From NCBI RefSeq assembly GCF_002564045.1, contig NZ_PDJK01000002.1, positions 1,922,001-1,986,000 of the forward strand: DNA of 64,000 nt. The letters are read 5' to 3'. A model generated the notes under the pieces. The model had not been told where the DNA came from. It was given only the letters and a program-made list of their open reading frames with translations, and searched no databases. Of this stretch, positions 9,348 to 16,933 are shown piece after piece (positions within the stretch are counted from its first letter, which is position 1; every line of letters starts with the position of its first letter). Both the position numbers and the translations under genes were made by a program. This DNA is from Amycolatopsis sulphurea. Its GTDB lineage: Bacteria; Actinomycetota; Actinomycetes; Mycobacteriales; Pseudonocardiaceae.

Positions 9348-9890
9348 CTAAGGCCGCAAGCCGTCCAGCACGACGCGCACCAGGTGCGGCCTGCCCGGCG
9401 CGTGCCGCTCGACCGCGAGCGCACCGACCATCAGCGCACGCAGGTCGTCACAGTTGATATCGGTGCGTACGAGGCCTGCTTTTTGCGCGCGCTCGAACAG
9501 AGTGCCGAAGTTCTTCCGGAACTGATCACCGGCCTCGCCCTCGTACGCGGGGCCGCTTGTCTCACCGAGCGCTTCGCAGATGGCGCGGTTACGCGACGCC
9601 TGCTCGATCACGCGCAAGAAGTAGCCGAAGAAGACTTCGCCGGGCGCTTCGGAGTCGATCAGCTCCTGCGCTTCGTTCGCGTACTGCTCCAGCCGCTCCA
9701 CGACGACCGCTCGAAAGAGCGCTTCCTTACTGGGAAAATGGCGATACACGGTGCCTGCTCCGACACCGGCCAGCCGGGCGATGTCGTCGAGCGGCACGGC
9801 GACCCCGTCGACGGCGAACGCTTCTTCGGCGGCCGCCAGGACGCGAGCCCGATTCCGGCGCGCGTCCGCACGCAACACTCGCTCGGACAT
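9348..9890 (-). CDS. TetR/AcrR-family transcriptional regulator
   Basis: 180 aa from ATG 9890. The N-terminal TetR helix-turn-helix is clear: ARVLAAAEEAFAVDG, then VPLDDIARLAGVGAGTVYRH and FPSKEALFRAVV. The C-terminal ligand domain (LIDSEAPGEVFFGYFLRVIE and beyond) resembles the SbtR-type group often annotated in actinobacteria. The longer frame upstream (to 10355) overlaps the next gene antisense and is rejected. No efflux gene is immediately adjacent on the same strand, so the target is uncertain; autoregulation is likely. Confidence 0.9.
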   Translation of the reverse strand: MSERVLRADARRNRARVLAAAEEAFAVDGVAVPLDDIARLAGVGAGTVYRHFPSKEALFRAVVVERLEQYANEAQELIDSEAPGEVFFGYFLRVIEQASRNRAICEALGETSGPAYEGEAGDQFRKNFGTLFERAQKAGLVRTDINCDDLRALMVGALAVERHAPGRPHLVRVVLDGLRP

Positions 9891-9994
9891 CGGCGACTTC
9901 CTTCCTGCACCAGCAAAACACCCCACTCCGCAGCAGCCGGAGCGGGTGCACCCTTCCCCTTCATACTCACCCGAGAGCACCATCCGGGGACCGT

Positions 9995-10417
9995 TCAGGG
10001 CGCGGACCAGATCTCCGTCAGCCGGTGAATCGCGTCTACTTTGGACAGACCGCGCACCTCGAGCTCGGATACGCCGTTGGCCAGCAGCTGGCTGACCACC
10101 GCCGCCGGGATCGCGGCCTCGTCCGGCACCACCGCGCCGCGAGCCGGACGGGCCTTGTGCCGGACACAGGCCCAGAAGACGGGCTCGGTCACCTCCAGCT
10201 GGTCGCGCAGCACGTGCGACCAGAGACTCTTCCCGTAGACCTGGCGATTCGGCGGATGCGAGATCCGGGTACGCAGGATGCGGCCGTCCGGCAAGGGCAG
10301 CTCGTAGGTGCAGTGATGACCGGTCCGGCGGCGGGCGTTGCGGACTTCCGTCCACTCCTCGATCAGGCAGAACGCCTGGTGGTCCTTGCGGGTGGGCTCG
10401 GGGAATCTGCCGCTCAC
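9995..10417 (-). CDS. Putative toxin of a type II toxin-antitoxin pair
   Basis: 140 aa. Contains EWTEVRNARRRTGHHCTYEL, GRILRTRISHPP and LWSHVLRDQLEVTEPVFWAC. I recall this family as annotated in actinobacteria under the name cytotoxic translational repressor of a toxin-antitoxin system, found beside Phd-like antitoxins. The N-terminal basic part resembles a HicA-like or RelE-like small fold, but I cannot assign it firmly. The ATG at 10417 overlaps the stop of the upstream antitoxin gene by ATGA, so translation is coupled. Antitoxin first, toxin second is the usual order. Confidence 0.65.
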   Translation of the reverse strand: MSGRFPEPTRKDHQAFCLIEEWTEVRNARRRTGHHCTYELPLPDGRILRTRISHPPNRQVYGKSLWSHVLRDQLEVTEPVFWACVRHKARPARGAVVPDEAAIPAAVVSQLLANGVSELEVRGLSKVDAIHRLTEIWSAP

Positions 10418-10824
10418 GCCTGGAGCCAGTCCTTCAGCTGCGCGTCGGTGGACAGGTCGATGATCTGCACCAGACCCCAGTTGTCCCGGTGGTTGGGCGC
10501 ATGCCGGAGGTGATCGGCCCAGTCCGCGGCGTACTCGCGCAGCGCGATGACCGTCTCGTCGAGCGCTTCGTCGAAGGTGGCGCCGTCCGCGGCGATCGGC
10601 AGCCCGGGCAGCAGCACGCTCCAGCCGTCGGCCTCCGCGACCGCCTGCGCCTTCGAGGGCCGCATCGCGGTCAGGAAGTAACGCAGCCGCTCGGCATCGA
10701 CCATCACGGCACGCAGCTGCTCCCGCTGCACCGTCTTCGGAATACCTGCCTCCGCGGCGTCGAGCAGATCCTTGAAGTGCGTCCGCGCCTCCGCCATCGT
10801 CCCGTAATGCGCGTCAACCGGCAT
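10414..10824 (-). CDS. Putative antitoxin, Phd/YefM-like with HicB-like tail
   Basis: 136 aa from ATG 10824, which has GGAAGGGAG eight bases upstream. The N-terminal part (MAEARTHFKDLLDAAEAG, then TVQREQLRAVMVDAERLRYFL) matches the Phd/YefM DNA-binding fold. The C-terminal part (DGWSVLLPGLPIAADGATFDEALDETVIALREYA) resembles a HicB-type partial RNase H fold. So it looks like a hybrid antitoxin. The 15-bp perfect palindrome at 10849-10863 just upstream fits autoregulation. The toxin-like gene follows with a 4-base overlap. Confidence 0.7.
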   Translation of the reverse strand: MPVDAHYGTMAEARTHFKDLLDAAEAGIPKTVQREQLRAVMVDAERLRYFLTAMRPSKAQAVAEADGWSVLLPGLPIAADGATFDEALDETVIALREYAADWADHLRHAPNHRDNWGLVQIIDLSTDAQLKDWLQA

Positions 10825-10848
10825 TGCTGCTCCCTTCCGGGTTCCCAA

Positions 10849-10863
10849 TGTACATCATGTACA
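10849..10863. promoter_or_regulatory. Palindromic operator upstream of antitoxin
   Basis: TGTACATCATGTACA is a perfect dyad (7-bp arms, 1-base centre), 25 bp upstream of the antitoxin start and in a local AT-rich patch. Position and symmetry fit autorepression by the Phd-like antitoxin. Confidence 0.6.
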
Positions 10864-10871
10864 TGTCGGTG

Positions 10872-11660
10872 TCACTGTGTTGCCGTCTGCGCCGGGGACG
10901 GGGCGAACAGGTGGCCTGCCGTGTCCAGCAGCCAGTCCCACACGCCGGGCGCCAGCAGCACTCCCAGCACCACGAACAGCGGGAAGACCAGCCGGGTCTC
11001 CACCTTCTTGCCGGTGCGCAGCCGCAGTGGCTTGGGCGGGCGGATCTCGTACCAGGTCTCGCCCGCGATGGGCAGGGGGAACAGGAACGGGCAGCCGGAC
11101 TCGGTGAGCGAGTCGCCGAGGCAGTGCACGAAGCAGCCCGCGGCCACCGCCACGCCCAGCCAGCCCGAGATGTCCGCCAGCTGGGCCACCCGGTCGTCCG
11201 GTGCGGTGAAGTACCACCAGACGACCGCGCCGCCGTAGATCAGCAGGAGCCAGTCGCCGAGGGCGGCGACGGCGAGTAGCAGTCCCAGCAGCAGCACCGC
11301 GAGCACCGCCCACGGGCCGCCCGCCGAACAGCCCGCGGAGGTGGCCGCGCCGAGTACGGCGGCGAAGAGCACGGTGTGCGACAGGTGCCGGTGCGTACCG
11401 GTCACCTTCTCGTCGCGAGGGCCTTTGGTCAGCGCGTAAACCGCCGCCGAAAGCCGGCGCAGCAGCCAGGACAGTGCGCCGGTCACCCTGCCCAGCAGCC
11501 GGGACGCGCTGGCCCCGGGGTGATCGAGGTCGGGCAGCAGGGCGAACCCGGCCGTGGTGGCCGCGAAGACCACCGCCTGGTGCACTGCCCCGGCACCGGC
11601 CGCGGGCGCCAATGCGAGCCCCGCGCACCAGCCGGTCAGGGCGTGCGTGCGCCCCATCAT
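10872..11660 (-). CDS. Membrane metal-dependent hydrolase, YdjM/DUF457 family
   Basis: 262 aa. Starts MMGRTHALTGW, with the conserved early His of the YdjM family. FALLPDLDHPGAS carries the Asp-x-Asp-His motif, and HRHLSHTVLFAA and FVHCLGDSLTESGCPF carry further metal-type His and Asp. At least four hydrophobic segments (residues ~13-45, 95-140, 165-185, 228-250). Members are polytopic inner-membrane proteins related to LexA-controlled YdjM; biochemical function is poorly known. Upstream of the antitoxin gene on the same strand with a 47-bp gap, but the intervening palindrome suggests separate control. Confidence 0.85.
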   Translation of the reverse strand: MMGRTHALTGWCAGLALAPAAGAGAVHQAVVFAATTAGFALLPDLDHPGASASRLLGRVTGALSWLLRRLSAAVYALTKGPRDEKVTGTHRHLSHTVLFAAVLGAATSAGCSAGGPWAVLAVLLLGLLLAVAALGDWLLLIYGGAVVWWYFTAPDDRVAQLADISGWLGVAVAAGCFVHCLGDSLTESGCPFLFPLPIAGETWYEIRPPKPLRLRTGKKVETRLVFPLFVVLGVLLAPGVWDWLLDTAGHLFAPSPAQTATQ

Positions 11661-11717
11661 CGTGGTCGTCCCCCAGGTCGCGTGCGGATTTTCGCCGGGC
11701 GCGACCGTACCGGGGGA

Positions 11718-12071
11718 TCAGGGCCGCGGGTCCTCCGACACGCTCAGGTGCTCGGCCACGCCGGTGAGCTCGATCACCCGGCTCACCGCGGGGCTGGGCA
11801 CCACCGCGAGCTCGACGTCCTGCTCACCGGCCTGACGCTGGGCGTGCAGCACCACGTTCAGCGCCGAGGAGTCGAAGAAGGTCACCCCGGTCAGGTCGGC
11901 CACCACGCGGCGGGAGTTCTCGTCCGCGATCAGCCCGGCGAGCGCTTCCTGCAGCTGCGGGCTGGTGAGCAGGTCGAGCTCACCGGTGACCACCACCCTC
12001 GGCTCGGCGGCCGCGGTGTCCAGCGTGATGCCGAATCCGGGCGGGGTGGCGTTCTGGTCGGCTGCGGGCAT
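11718..12071 (-). CDS. STAS-domain anti-sigma factor antagonist (RsbV-like)
   Basis: 117 aa from ATG 12071, with GAGGAG seven bases upstream. The STAS fold is evident: VVVTGELDLLTSPQLQEAL, then VVADLTGVTFFDSSALNVVL containing the phosphorylatable Ser of the DSS motif, and VIELTGVAEHL. Anti-anti-sigma proteins of this kind bind RsbW-type kinases when dephosphorylated and so free a SigB/SigF sigma factor. RsbW-like and sigma genes sit about 0.7-2 kb away on the opposite strand, which supports a shared partner-switching circuit. Confidence 0.9.
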   Translation of the reverse strand: MPAADQNATPPGFGITLDTAAAEPRVVVTGELDLLTSPQLQEALAGLIADENSRRVVADLTGVTFFDSSALNVVLHAQRQAGEQDVELAVVPSPAVSRVIELTGVAEHLSVSEDPRP

Positions 12072-12288
12072 GCAGTTTCTCCTCGTCAGGCGCTGCTCCT
12101 GCGCCGGAGCGCCTGTGGTCTCGAGCGGCAACCGTGTCACGGCTGCAAAGGCATCCGGAAACCCAACCCTAACCCAGTGGGTGACTGCCACTGCGAAGGC
12201 ACGGCCTCCCGCCGGTCGTCCACACCGGGGCACCCCGCACACGACGAACCCCGCGTACGGCTTCGTACGCGGGGAAAGCCGCCGGTAC

Positions 12289-12597
12289 TCAGGCGGAGAT
12301 CGCCTTGCGCTTGGCCGCCCGGCGCGCTCGCATGAACAGCTCACGCCGTTCGATCTCGCCGAGGCCGCCCCAGATGCCGTACGGCTCCTCCACCGCCATC
12401 GCGTGCCGGCGGCATTGCGCCAGCACCGGGCAGGTCTGACAGATCGCCTTGGCCCGCGACTCACGGCGCTCGCGGGCCGAGCCGCGTTCGTTGTCGGTGT
12501 GGAAGAACAGGCTGCTGTCCGCGCCGCGGCAGCTCCCGCGCAGCTGCCACTCCCATTCTTCGGCGACCACATTGGGCAACCGGCTCACGTCAGCCAT
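12289..12597 (-). CDS. WhiB-family iron-sulfur regulator (WhiB3/WhiD-like)
   Basis: 102 aa from ATG 12597. Four cluster Cys are present: GSCRGADSSLFF, then ICQTCPVLAQC (Cys-x2-Cys-x5-Cys). The turn motif EPYGIWGGL and a basic C-terminus (RRAAKRKA) bind DNA. The N-terminal MADVSRLPNVVAEEWEWQL resembles remembered WhiD (Streptomyces) and WhiB3 (Mycobacterium) sequences more than WhiB1 or WhiB2. Such proteins bind the primary sigma factor and respond to redox or nitric oxide. It is divergent from the RsbW/sigma genes. Subgroup assignment is from memory. Confidence 0.9.
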   Translation of the reverse strand: MADVSRLPNVVAEEWEWQLRGSCRGADSSLFFHTDNERGSARERRESRAKAICQTCPVLAQCRRHAMAVEEPYGIWGGLGEIERRELFMRARRAAKRKAISA

Positions 12598-12749
12598 CTC
12601 GTCCCCACCTTCCCCTGGATCGGGCACTCCGTTCGCTACATGCCCGCCGGTCGCAGCGATCAAACGCGGGTTTGGTTTGCTCACACCCCGGGCATCTGCA
12701 GACCGGGCACCACAGCACACGGCGCGGCCCGCCGGAGAGAGGACAGTAC

Positions 12750-13166
12750 GTGGAGGAGAACGCCCCGCTCGAGCGCGCGGACGCCCAGCTCATCGAGGTG
12801 CGGACGGCGGCGATCCCGCACGTGGTGCCGACGCTGCGCACGATCGTGGCCGACATCGCCATGCGGCAGGATTTCGACCTGGACGCGGTCGAGGATCTCC
12901 GGATGGCCGTGGACGAGGCCTGCTCCATGCTGCTGCCCGCCGCCGCGGACGGGAAACTCACCTGCGTCTTCTCCTGGATCGAGGGACGAGTCGAGGTCAC
13001 CGTGTCGGTGACCACCGACGAACCCGACCACGGCGAGGACACCGGGCTGTCCTGGCAGCTGCTCACCGCGCTGGCCACCTCGGCCCGGCGCACGGTGACC
13101 CCGGCGGGTGAGCGATATCTGTCCCGGGTGCAGCTGGTCCGGGAGAGCGAGACGGCCCGCTCGTGA
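12750..13166 (+). CDS. RsbW-like anti-sigma regulatory ATPase
   Basis: 138 aa from GTG 12750, behind GAGAGAGGA. The GHKL ATPase fold is visible: DLDAVEDLRMAVDEACSML carries the N-box region with EAC in place of the usual N, and DTGLSWQLLTALATS near the C-terminus. It overlaps the sigma gene by GTGA, so the two are co-translated, as in rsbW-sigB and usfX-sigF. It probably binds and inhibits that sigma factor. The canonical N-box Asn is not obvious, so kinase activity towards the STAS protein is less certain. Confidence 0.85.
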   Translation: MEENAPLERADAQLIEVRTAAIPHVVPTLRTIVADIAMRQDFDLDAVEDLRMAVDEACSMLLPAAADGKLTCVFSWIEGRVEVTVSVTTDEPDHGEDTGLSWQLLTALATSARRTVTPAGERYLSRVQLVRESETARS

Positions 13167-13936
13167 CCGACTCCGCCGGCGGCGAGCCCACCGACGTGGC
13201 GGCCCTGTTCCATGAGCTGAGCACCCTGCCCGCCGCGGCCACGCGCCGCGAGGAGATCCGCGACCAGCTGGTCCGCGGGCACCTCGAACTCGCCCGCAAC
13301 CTGGCGCGCAAATTCCGCAACCGGGACGAGGCGATGGAAGATCTGGTGCAGATCGCCACGGTCGGCCTGATCCACGCGGTGGACCGGTACGACCCGGGCC
13401 AGGGCAGTGACTTCCTCGCCTTCGCGGTGCCCACGATCTCCGGCGAGCTGCGCCACCACTTCCGGGACAACAGCTGGTCGGTCCGCGTGCCGCGGCGGCT
13501 CAAGGAGCTGAACGCGACGATCTCGGCGGCGCGCGAGGAGCTCACCGTCCGGCTGTCGCGCGCACCCCGGCCGAGCGAGATCGCCCAGCACCTCGACGTG
13601 CCGGTCGAGGATGTCTACGAAGGACTGCGGGCCGGTCAGGGCCGTTACGGCGCTTCGCTGGACAACCTGCTGGAGAACTCCGCGCACACCCGGTTCGGCG
13701 CACCGGACGCGAACCTCGGGCAGGCGGAGCTGCGCGAGGCGCTGCGGCCGATGCTGGACAGCCTGCCCGAGCGGGAGCGGAAGATCGTCGCGCTGCGGTT
13801 CGGCTCCGGGATGAGCCAGTCGGACATCGCGCGCCGCGTCGGGGTCTCCCAGATGCAGGTGTCCCGGTTGCTGGCCGCGACCTTGGCGAAGCTGCGTACC
13901 GGGCTGTCCGAGACCGACCTCACCGAGGGCACTTGA
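13163..13936 (+). CDS. SigB/SigF/SigG-family RNA polymerase sigma factor
   Basis: 257 aa from GTG 13163. Region 2 includes MEDLVQIATVGLIHAVDRYD and FLAFAVPTISGELRHHFRD. Region 3 follows at VPRRLKELNATISAAREEL and EIAQHLDVPVEDVYEGL. Region 4 is LPERERKIVALRFGSGMSQSDIARRVGVSQ. This order and length fit group 3 stress or sporulation sigma factors. Upstream RsbW-like gene overlaps by four bases; a second GHKL ATPase follows 68 bp later. Likely released during osmotic, oxidative or developmental stress. Confidence 0.95.
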   Translation: MTDSAGGEPTDVAALFHELSTLPAAATRREEIRDQLVRGHLELARNLARKFRNRDEAMEDLVQIATVGLIHAVDRYDPGQGSDFLAFAVPTISGELRHHFRDNSWSVRVPRRLKELNATISAAREELTVRLSRAPRPSEIAQHLDVPVEDVYEGLRAGQGRYGASLDNLLENSAHTRFGAPDANLGQAELREALRPMLDSLPERERKIVALRFGSGMSQSDIARRVGVSQMQVSRLLAATLAKLRTGLSETDLTEGT

Positions 13937-14004
13937 TTCGGCCGGGTCGCGGTTGGGTAAACACCACAGAGCAAGTGACCGAAGAGGCTTGGGAGGTGGA
14001 TGCC

Positions 14005-14424
14005 ATGACGACGTCGCAGATGCCGGCGAGGCGCGCCACGGCACCGGCGCCGGATCCGCTGCGGGTGGTCCTCCCGGCCGACGTCACCGCTCCCGCGGTC
14101 GCCCGGCGGCGCATCCAGGCCGCGCTGGCCTCGATCGACTTGCCCGGGACCCTGCGGGACGACGTGCTGCTGGCGACCTCCGAACTGGTCACCAACGCCG
14201 TCGAGCACGGCGAACGGCCGGAGCGGCTGGAGCTGATGCTGACCACCGAGGAACTGGTGGTATCGGTGTTCGACCGGGGGGCGAAGATCCCGGAGCTGCA
14301 GGCACCCGCTTCCCCGGCTGCTGCGCGCAGCCGAGGGCTGCAGCTGGTGCACGCGCTGTCCATACGGTGGGGCTACAACCCGGCCGAAGGCGGCAAGTGC
14401 GTCTGGGCCGCCTTCGCGCTCTGA
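14005..14424 (+). CDS. GHKL ATP-binding regulator (RsbW/SpoIIE-regulator family)
   Basis: 139 aa from ATG 14005 with GGGAGG nine bases upstream; a TTG at 13933 is less likely. The ATPase motifs are clear: SELVTNAVEHGE (N box), VFDRGAKIPEL (G1-like) and SRGLQLVHALSIRWG (G2-like). This family phosphorylates or binds STAS proteins and sigma factors. It lies directly downstream of the SigB/F-type gene, so it may be a second switch component tuned to a different signal. No TM segment. Confidence 0.85.
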   Translation: MTTSQMPARRATAPAPDPLRVVLPADVTAPAVARRRIQAALASIDLPGTLRDDVLLATSELVTNAVEHGERPERLELMLTTEELVVSVFDRGAKIPELQAPASPAAARSRGLQLVHALSIRWGYNPAEGGKCVWAAFAL

Positions 14425-14456
14425 CGCGGTCTGCGGCGGTTTTAGGATCGGGCGCC

Positions 14457-15434
14457 ATGGAGACTCGCGAGGTCGCCCGCCTGGGCCGCACAGTGTCGGC
14501 CGTCGGGCTCGGCTGCTGGCAGCTCGGTGCCGACTGGGGCACCGTGGACGAAGCCGACGCGATGGGTGTGTTGCACGCGGCCGCCGACGAAGGCGTGACG
14601 TTCTTCGACACCGCTGACGTTTACGGCGACGGGCGAAGCGAGACGCTAGTCGGCCGGTTCTGTAAGGAGCGCGAAGACATCTTCGTGGCGACAAAGATGG
14701 GCCGCCGGGCTGCGCAGGTGCCAGAGAACTACGTCGCAGCCAACTTCGCCGAGTGGAACGACCGCTCCCGGAGAAACCTCGGTATGGACACCTTGGACCT
14801 CGTCCAGCTGCACTGCCCGCCGACGCCGGTGTACGCGTCCGACGCGGTGTACGACGCTCTCGACGGCCTCGTCGCGCAGAGCCGGATCAATGCGTACGGA
14901 GTGAGCGTCGAAACCTGCGAAGAAGCCCTTACTGCGCTTCGCAGGCCGAATGTGGCCTCGGTGCAGATCATCCTCAACTGCCTGCGGCTCAAGCCGCTGG
15001 AGCAAGTCCTGCCCGCAGCGGCCGAAGCCGGCGTCGGGGTCATCGTGCGTGTGCCGCTCGCTTCGGGGCTGCTGGCCGGCCGGTACGCAAAGGACACCAC
15101 CTTCGGCAGCGACGATCACCGCAGCTTCAACAGGCACGGCGAAGCGTTCGACGTCGGCGAGACTTTCGCCGGCGTGCCGTTCGAAGTCGGGTTGGAAGCC
15201 GTGGAGCGGCTACGCGATCTCGTGCCCGAAGGACAGACGCTCGCCCAGTTCGCACTGCGTTGGATCCTCGATCAGGAAGGCGTCAGCGTGGCAATCCCGG
15301 GCGCGCGCAACGCTAATCAGGCACGCGCGAACGCCGTCGCAGGCAGGCTGCCGTCGCTGTCTGCTGAAGCTGTCACCGGCGTACGCGACACGTACGACGA
15401 GCTGATCCGGCCGCTCGTGCACAGCAACTGGTGA
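14457..15434 (+). CDS. Aldo/keto reductase
   Basis: 325 aa from ATG 14457. TIM-barrel AKR motifs: GLGCWQLGADWG, FFDTADVYGDGRSE (catalytic Asp and Tyr), VATKMGRR (catalytic Lys) and LQLHC-like LVQLHCPPTP. The NADPH-binding end reads VSVAIPGARNANQARANA. Likely cytoplasmic reductase of aldehydes or ketones. It starts 32 bp after the GHKL gene, so it might be co-transcribed, but no functional link is evident. Substrate unknown. Confidence 0.93.
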   Translation: METREVARLGRTVSAVGLGCWQLGADWGTVDEADAMGVLHAAADEGVTFFDTADVYGDGRSETLVGRFCKEREDIFVATKMGRRAAQVPENYVAANFAEWNDRSRRNLGMDTLDLVQLHCPPTPVYASDAVYDALDGLVAQSRINAYGVSVETCEEALTALRRPNVASVQIILNCLRLKPLEQVLPAAAEAGVGVIVRVPLASGLLAGRYAKDTTFGSDDHRSFNRHGEAFDVGETFAGVPFEVGLEAVERLRDLVPEGQTLAQFALRWILDQEGVSVAIPGARNANQARANAVAGRLPSLSAEAVTGVRDTYDELIRPLVHSNW

Positions 15435-15437
15435 CCG

Positions 15438-16085
15438 CTACCCCTGCGACAGGTAGCTGACCAACCGCTCCGCCACCTCGTTCGGGCGGCTCAGCAGCGC
15501 GACGTGCGATCCGTCCAGCTCGTCGGCGACGATCCCCAACCGTTCGCGCGCAACGCGACGCTGCAGGTCGGCGGAGAAGAATCGGTCGTCTCGAAACACC
15601 AGCGCACGCGTAGGGACGTCAGGCAGTGCAGCGCCCGGCCACGGCTCGGCGTACTCGGCGCTCGCCTGCTCCCTGCCGCGTCGAGCGCCCTCCTCGACCA
15701 GCTCGGCAGGTACGTCGTGCTGGAACTGCTCCACCGGCGAGAGTCCTTCCGGCGAGGAGAATCCGACGTTGCCCCACCAGTCGCGCGGTGGCTCGCCCGG
15801 CGCGGGGACCATGCCGGCCACGAAAACCAGCAGCCGCGCTCCGATCCGCTCGGCGACCAGCGGCGCGGTGAACCCGCCGTAGGAATGCCCGACGACCACG
15901 ACGTCCTGCGCGGCGCCGAGCGCGGCGACGACGGTGTCCGTGAAATCGCGCAGGGTCGCTTGCCGATCTTCGATGGGCAGGTCCGGGGTCACGGCCTCGT
16001 GCCCCAGCTCGCGCAGCCGCGCGGCCACGAGGTGCCAGTCCCACCCGCTCCCGCCGCCGCCATGGATCAGTGCGAAAGTCGCCAT
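15438..16085 (-). CDS. Alpha/beta hydrolase (esterase-like)
   Basis: 215 aa from ATG 16085. FALIHGGGGSGWDW forms the oxyanion region, VVVGHSYGGFTAP the nucleophile elbow (Ser ~residue 69), and ADELDGSHVALLSRP supplies the late His. The protein is close to the small hydrolases annotated as salicylate esterase or hydroxynitrile-lyase-like. It is convergent with the aldo/keto reductase (3-bp gap). Substrate not predictable. Confidence 0.9.
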   Translation of the reverse strand: MATFALIHGGGGSGWDWHLVAARLRELGHEAVTPDLPIEDRQATLRDFTDTVVAALGAAQDVVVVGHSYGGFTAPLVAERIGARLLVFVAGMVPAPGEPPRDWWGNVGFSSPEGLSPVEQFQHDVPAELVEEGARRGREQASAEYAEPWPGAALPDVPTRALVFRDDRFFSADLQRRVARERLGIVADELDGSHVALLSRPNEVAERLVSYLSQG

Positions 16086-16096
16086 GGCACCCGAGG

Positions 16097-16789
16097 TTAG
16101 CTCGGGCACCGCCGCAGCATGTCCGACAGCGCGGACTTCTCGCCGGTGGTGACGGTCAGCCCGTAGTAGTGCTTCACCGTGATCCAGTCCGTCGCATAGG
16201 TGCACCAGAACGACACCAGCGGCGGCTTCCACTCGTCGGGCGCCTTGTCGCTCTTCTGCCGGTTCACGCGGCCGGTCACGGCGAACAGCTGCGGGCGCGT
16301 CAGATCGTTGGCGAACTGCTCGCGCTTGTCCTGCGGCCATTCCCGGGCACCGCTCGCCCATGCCTGGCCGAGCGGAACCATGTGGTCGATGTCCAGGTCA
16401 CCCGCCTTAGTCCAGGTCTCCCCGTCGTAGAGGCTGTGCCAGGTGCCCGCGGTCGGGTTGCAGTCCTTGCCCGCCTTGACGTCCTCGCCGTCGCGCTGGA
16501 GCACCGTCTCGCGGGTGTCGCAGTTGTGCCCCTGGCTGTCCCAGTGCGGAAACTTCGCCCGCGAGTAGCCGCTCATCGAGGTGCGCTCGGCGACTTTCAG
16601 CTCGGACAGCTGTTTCCCGGCGTCGCCGGACGGCGCGGGCTCGGCGTCCACCTGCCGGTTCGAGTACCACCAGAAGCCGCCGGCGGCGATGAGGAGAACG
16701 ACGACGAGCGGCACGATCCGCCGGGCGGAGATGGTCCTGGACACAACGCGGCAGTATGCCGCCGCCGTGGCCGCCACCCCGCCGGACAC
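16097..16789 (-). CDS. Secreted/anchored HNH endonuclease-family protein (DUF1524)
   Basis: 230 aa from GTG 16789; another GTG at 16747 is possible. One transmembrane or signal segment, IVPLVVVLLIAAGGFWWYS, at about residues 25-44, then an extracytoplasmic domain. The HNH-type core is DLDIDHMVPLGQAWASGA, with DRP-like DLTRPQLFAVTGRVNRQKSDK and W-rich C-terminus. Related secreted proteins are common in Streptomyces and mycobacteria; DNA cleavage is inferred from the DIDH metal motif. It ends 12 bp before the neighbouring hydrolase start on the same strand. Confidence 0.85.
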   Translation of the reverse strand: MSGGVAATAAAYCRVVSRTISARRIVPLVVVLLIAAGGFWWYSNRQVDAEPAPSGDAGKQLSELKVAERTSMSGYSRAKFPHWDSQGHNCDTRETVLQRDGEDVKAGKDCNPTAGTWHSLYDGETWTKAGDLDIDHMVPLGQAWASGAREWPQDKREQFANDLTRPQLFAVTGRVNRQKSDKAPDEWKPPLVSFWCTYATDWITVKHYYGLTVTTGEKSALSDMLRRCPS

Positions 16790-16933
16790 GCGGCCGTCTC
16801 GGACGTGGCCTCGGCCACCATCTGTTGCCGGTCAACGAAAAGCCTCGGCACGGAGGAGATCGGCAACGGCTGTCACGCCAGCGCGTCCAGCTGCGATTAC
16901 GTGGTGGGGGCCCGGCCGAAGGGAGGGTGGCCG

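Noticed and set aside
9891..10355. N-terminal extension of the TetR gene
   Set aside because: Runs through the toxin-like gene in another frame; the TetR fold starts properly at ATG 9890.
16070..16933. Upstream extension of the Sel1-repeat protein
   Set aside because: Antisense to the HNH nuclease gene; the repeat protein has a clear ribosome site and ATG at 16934.
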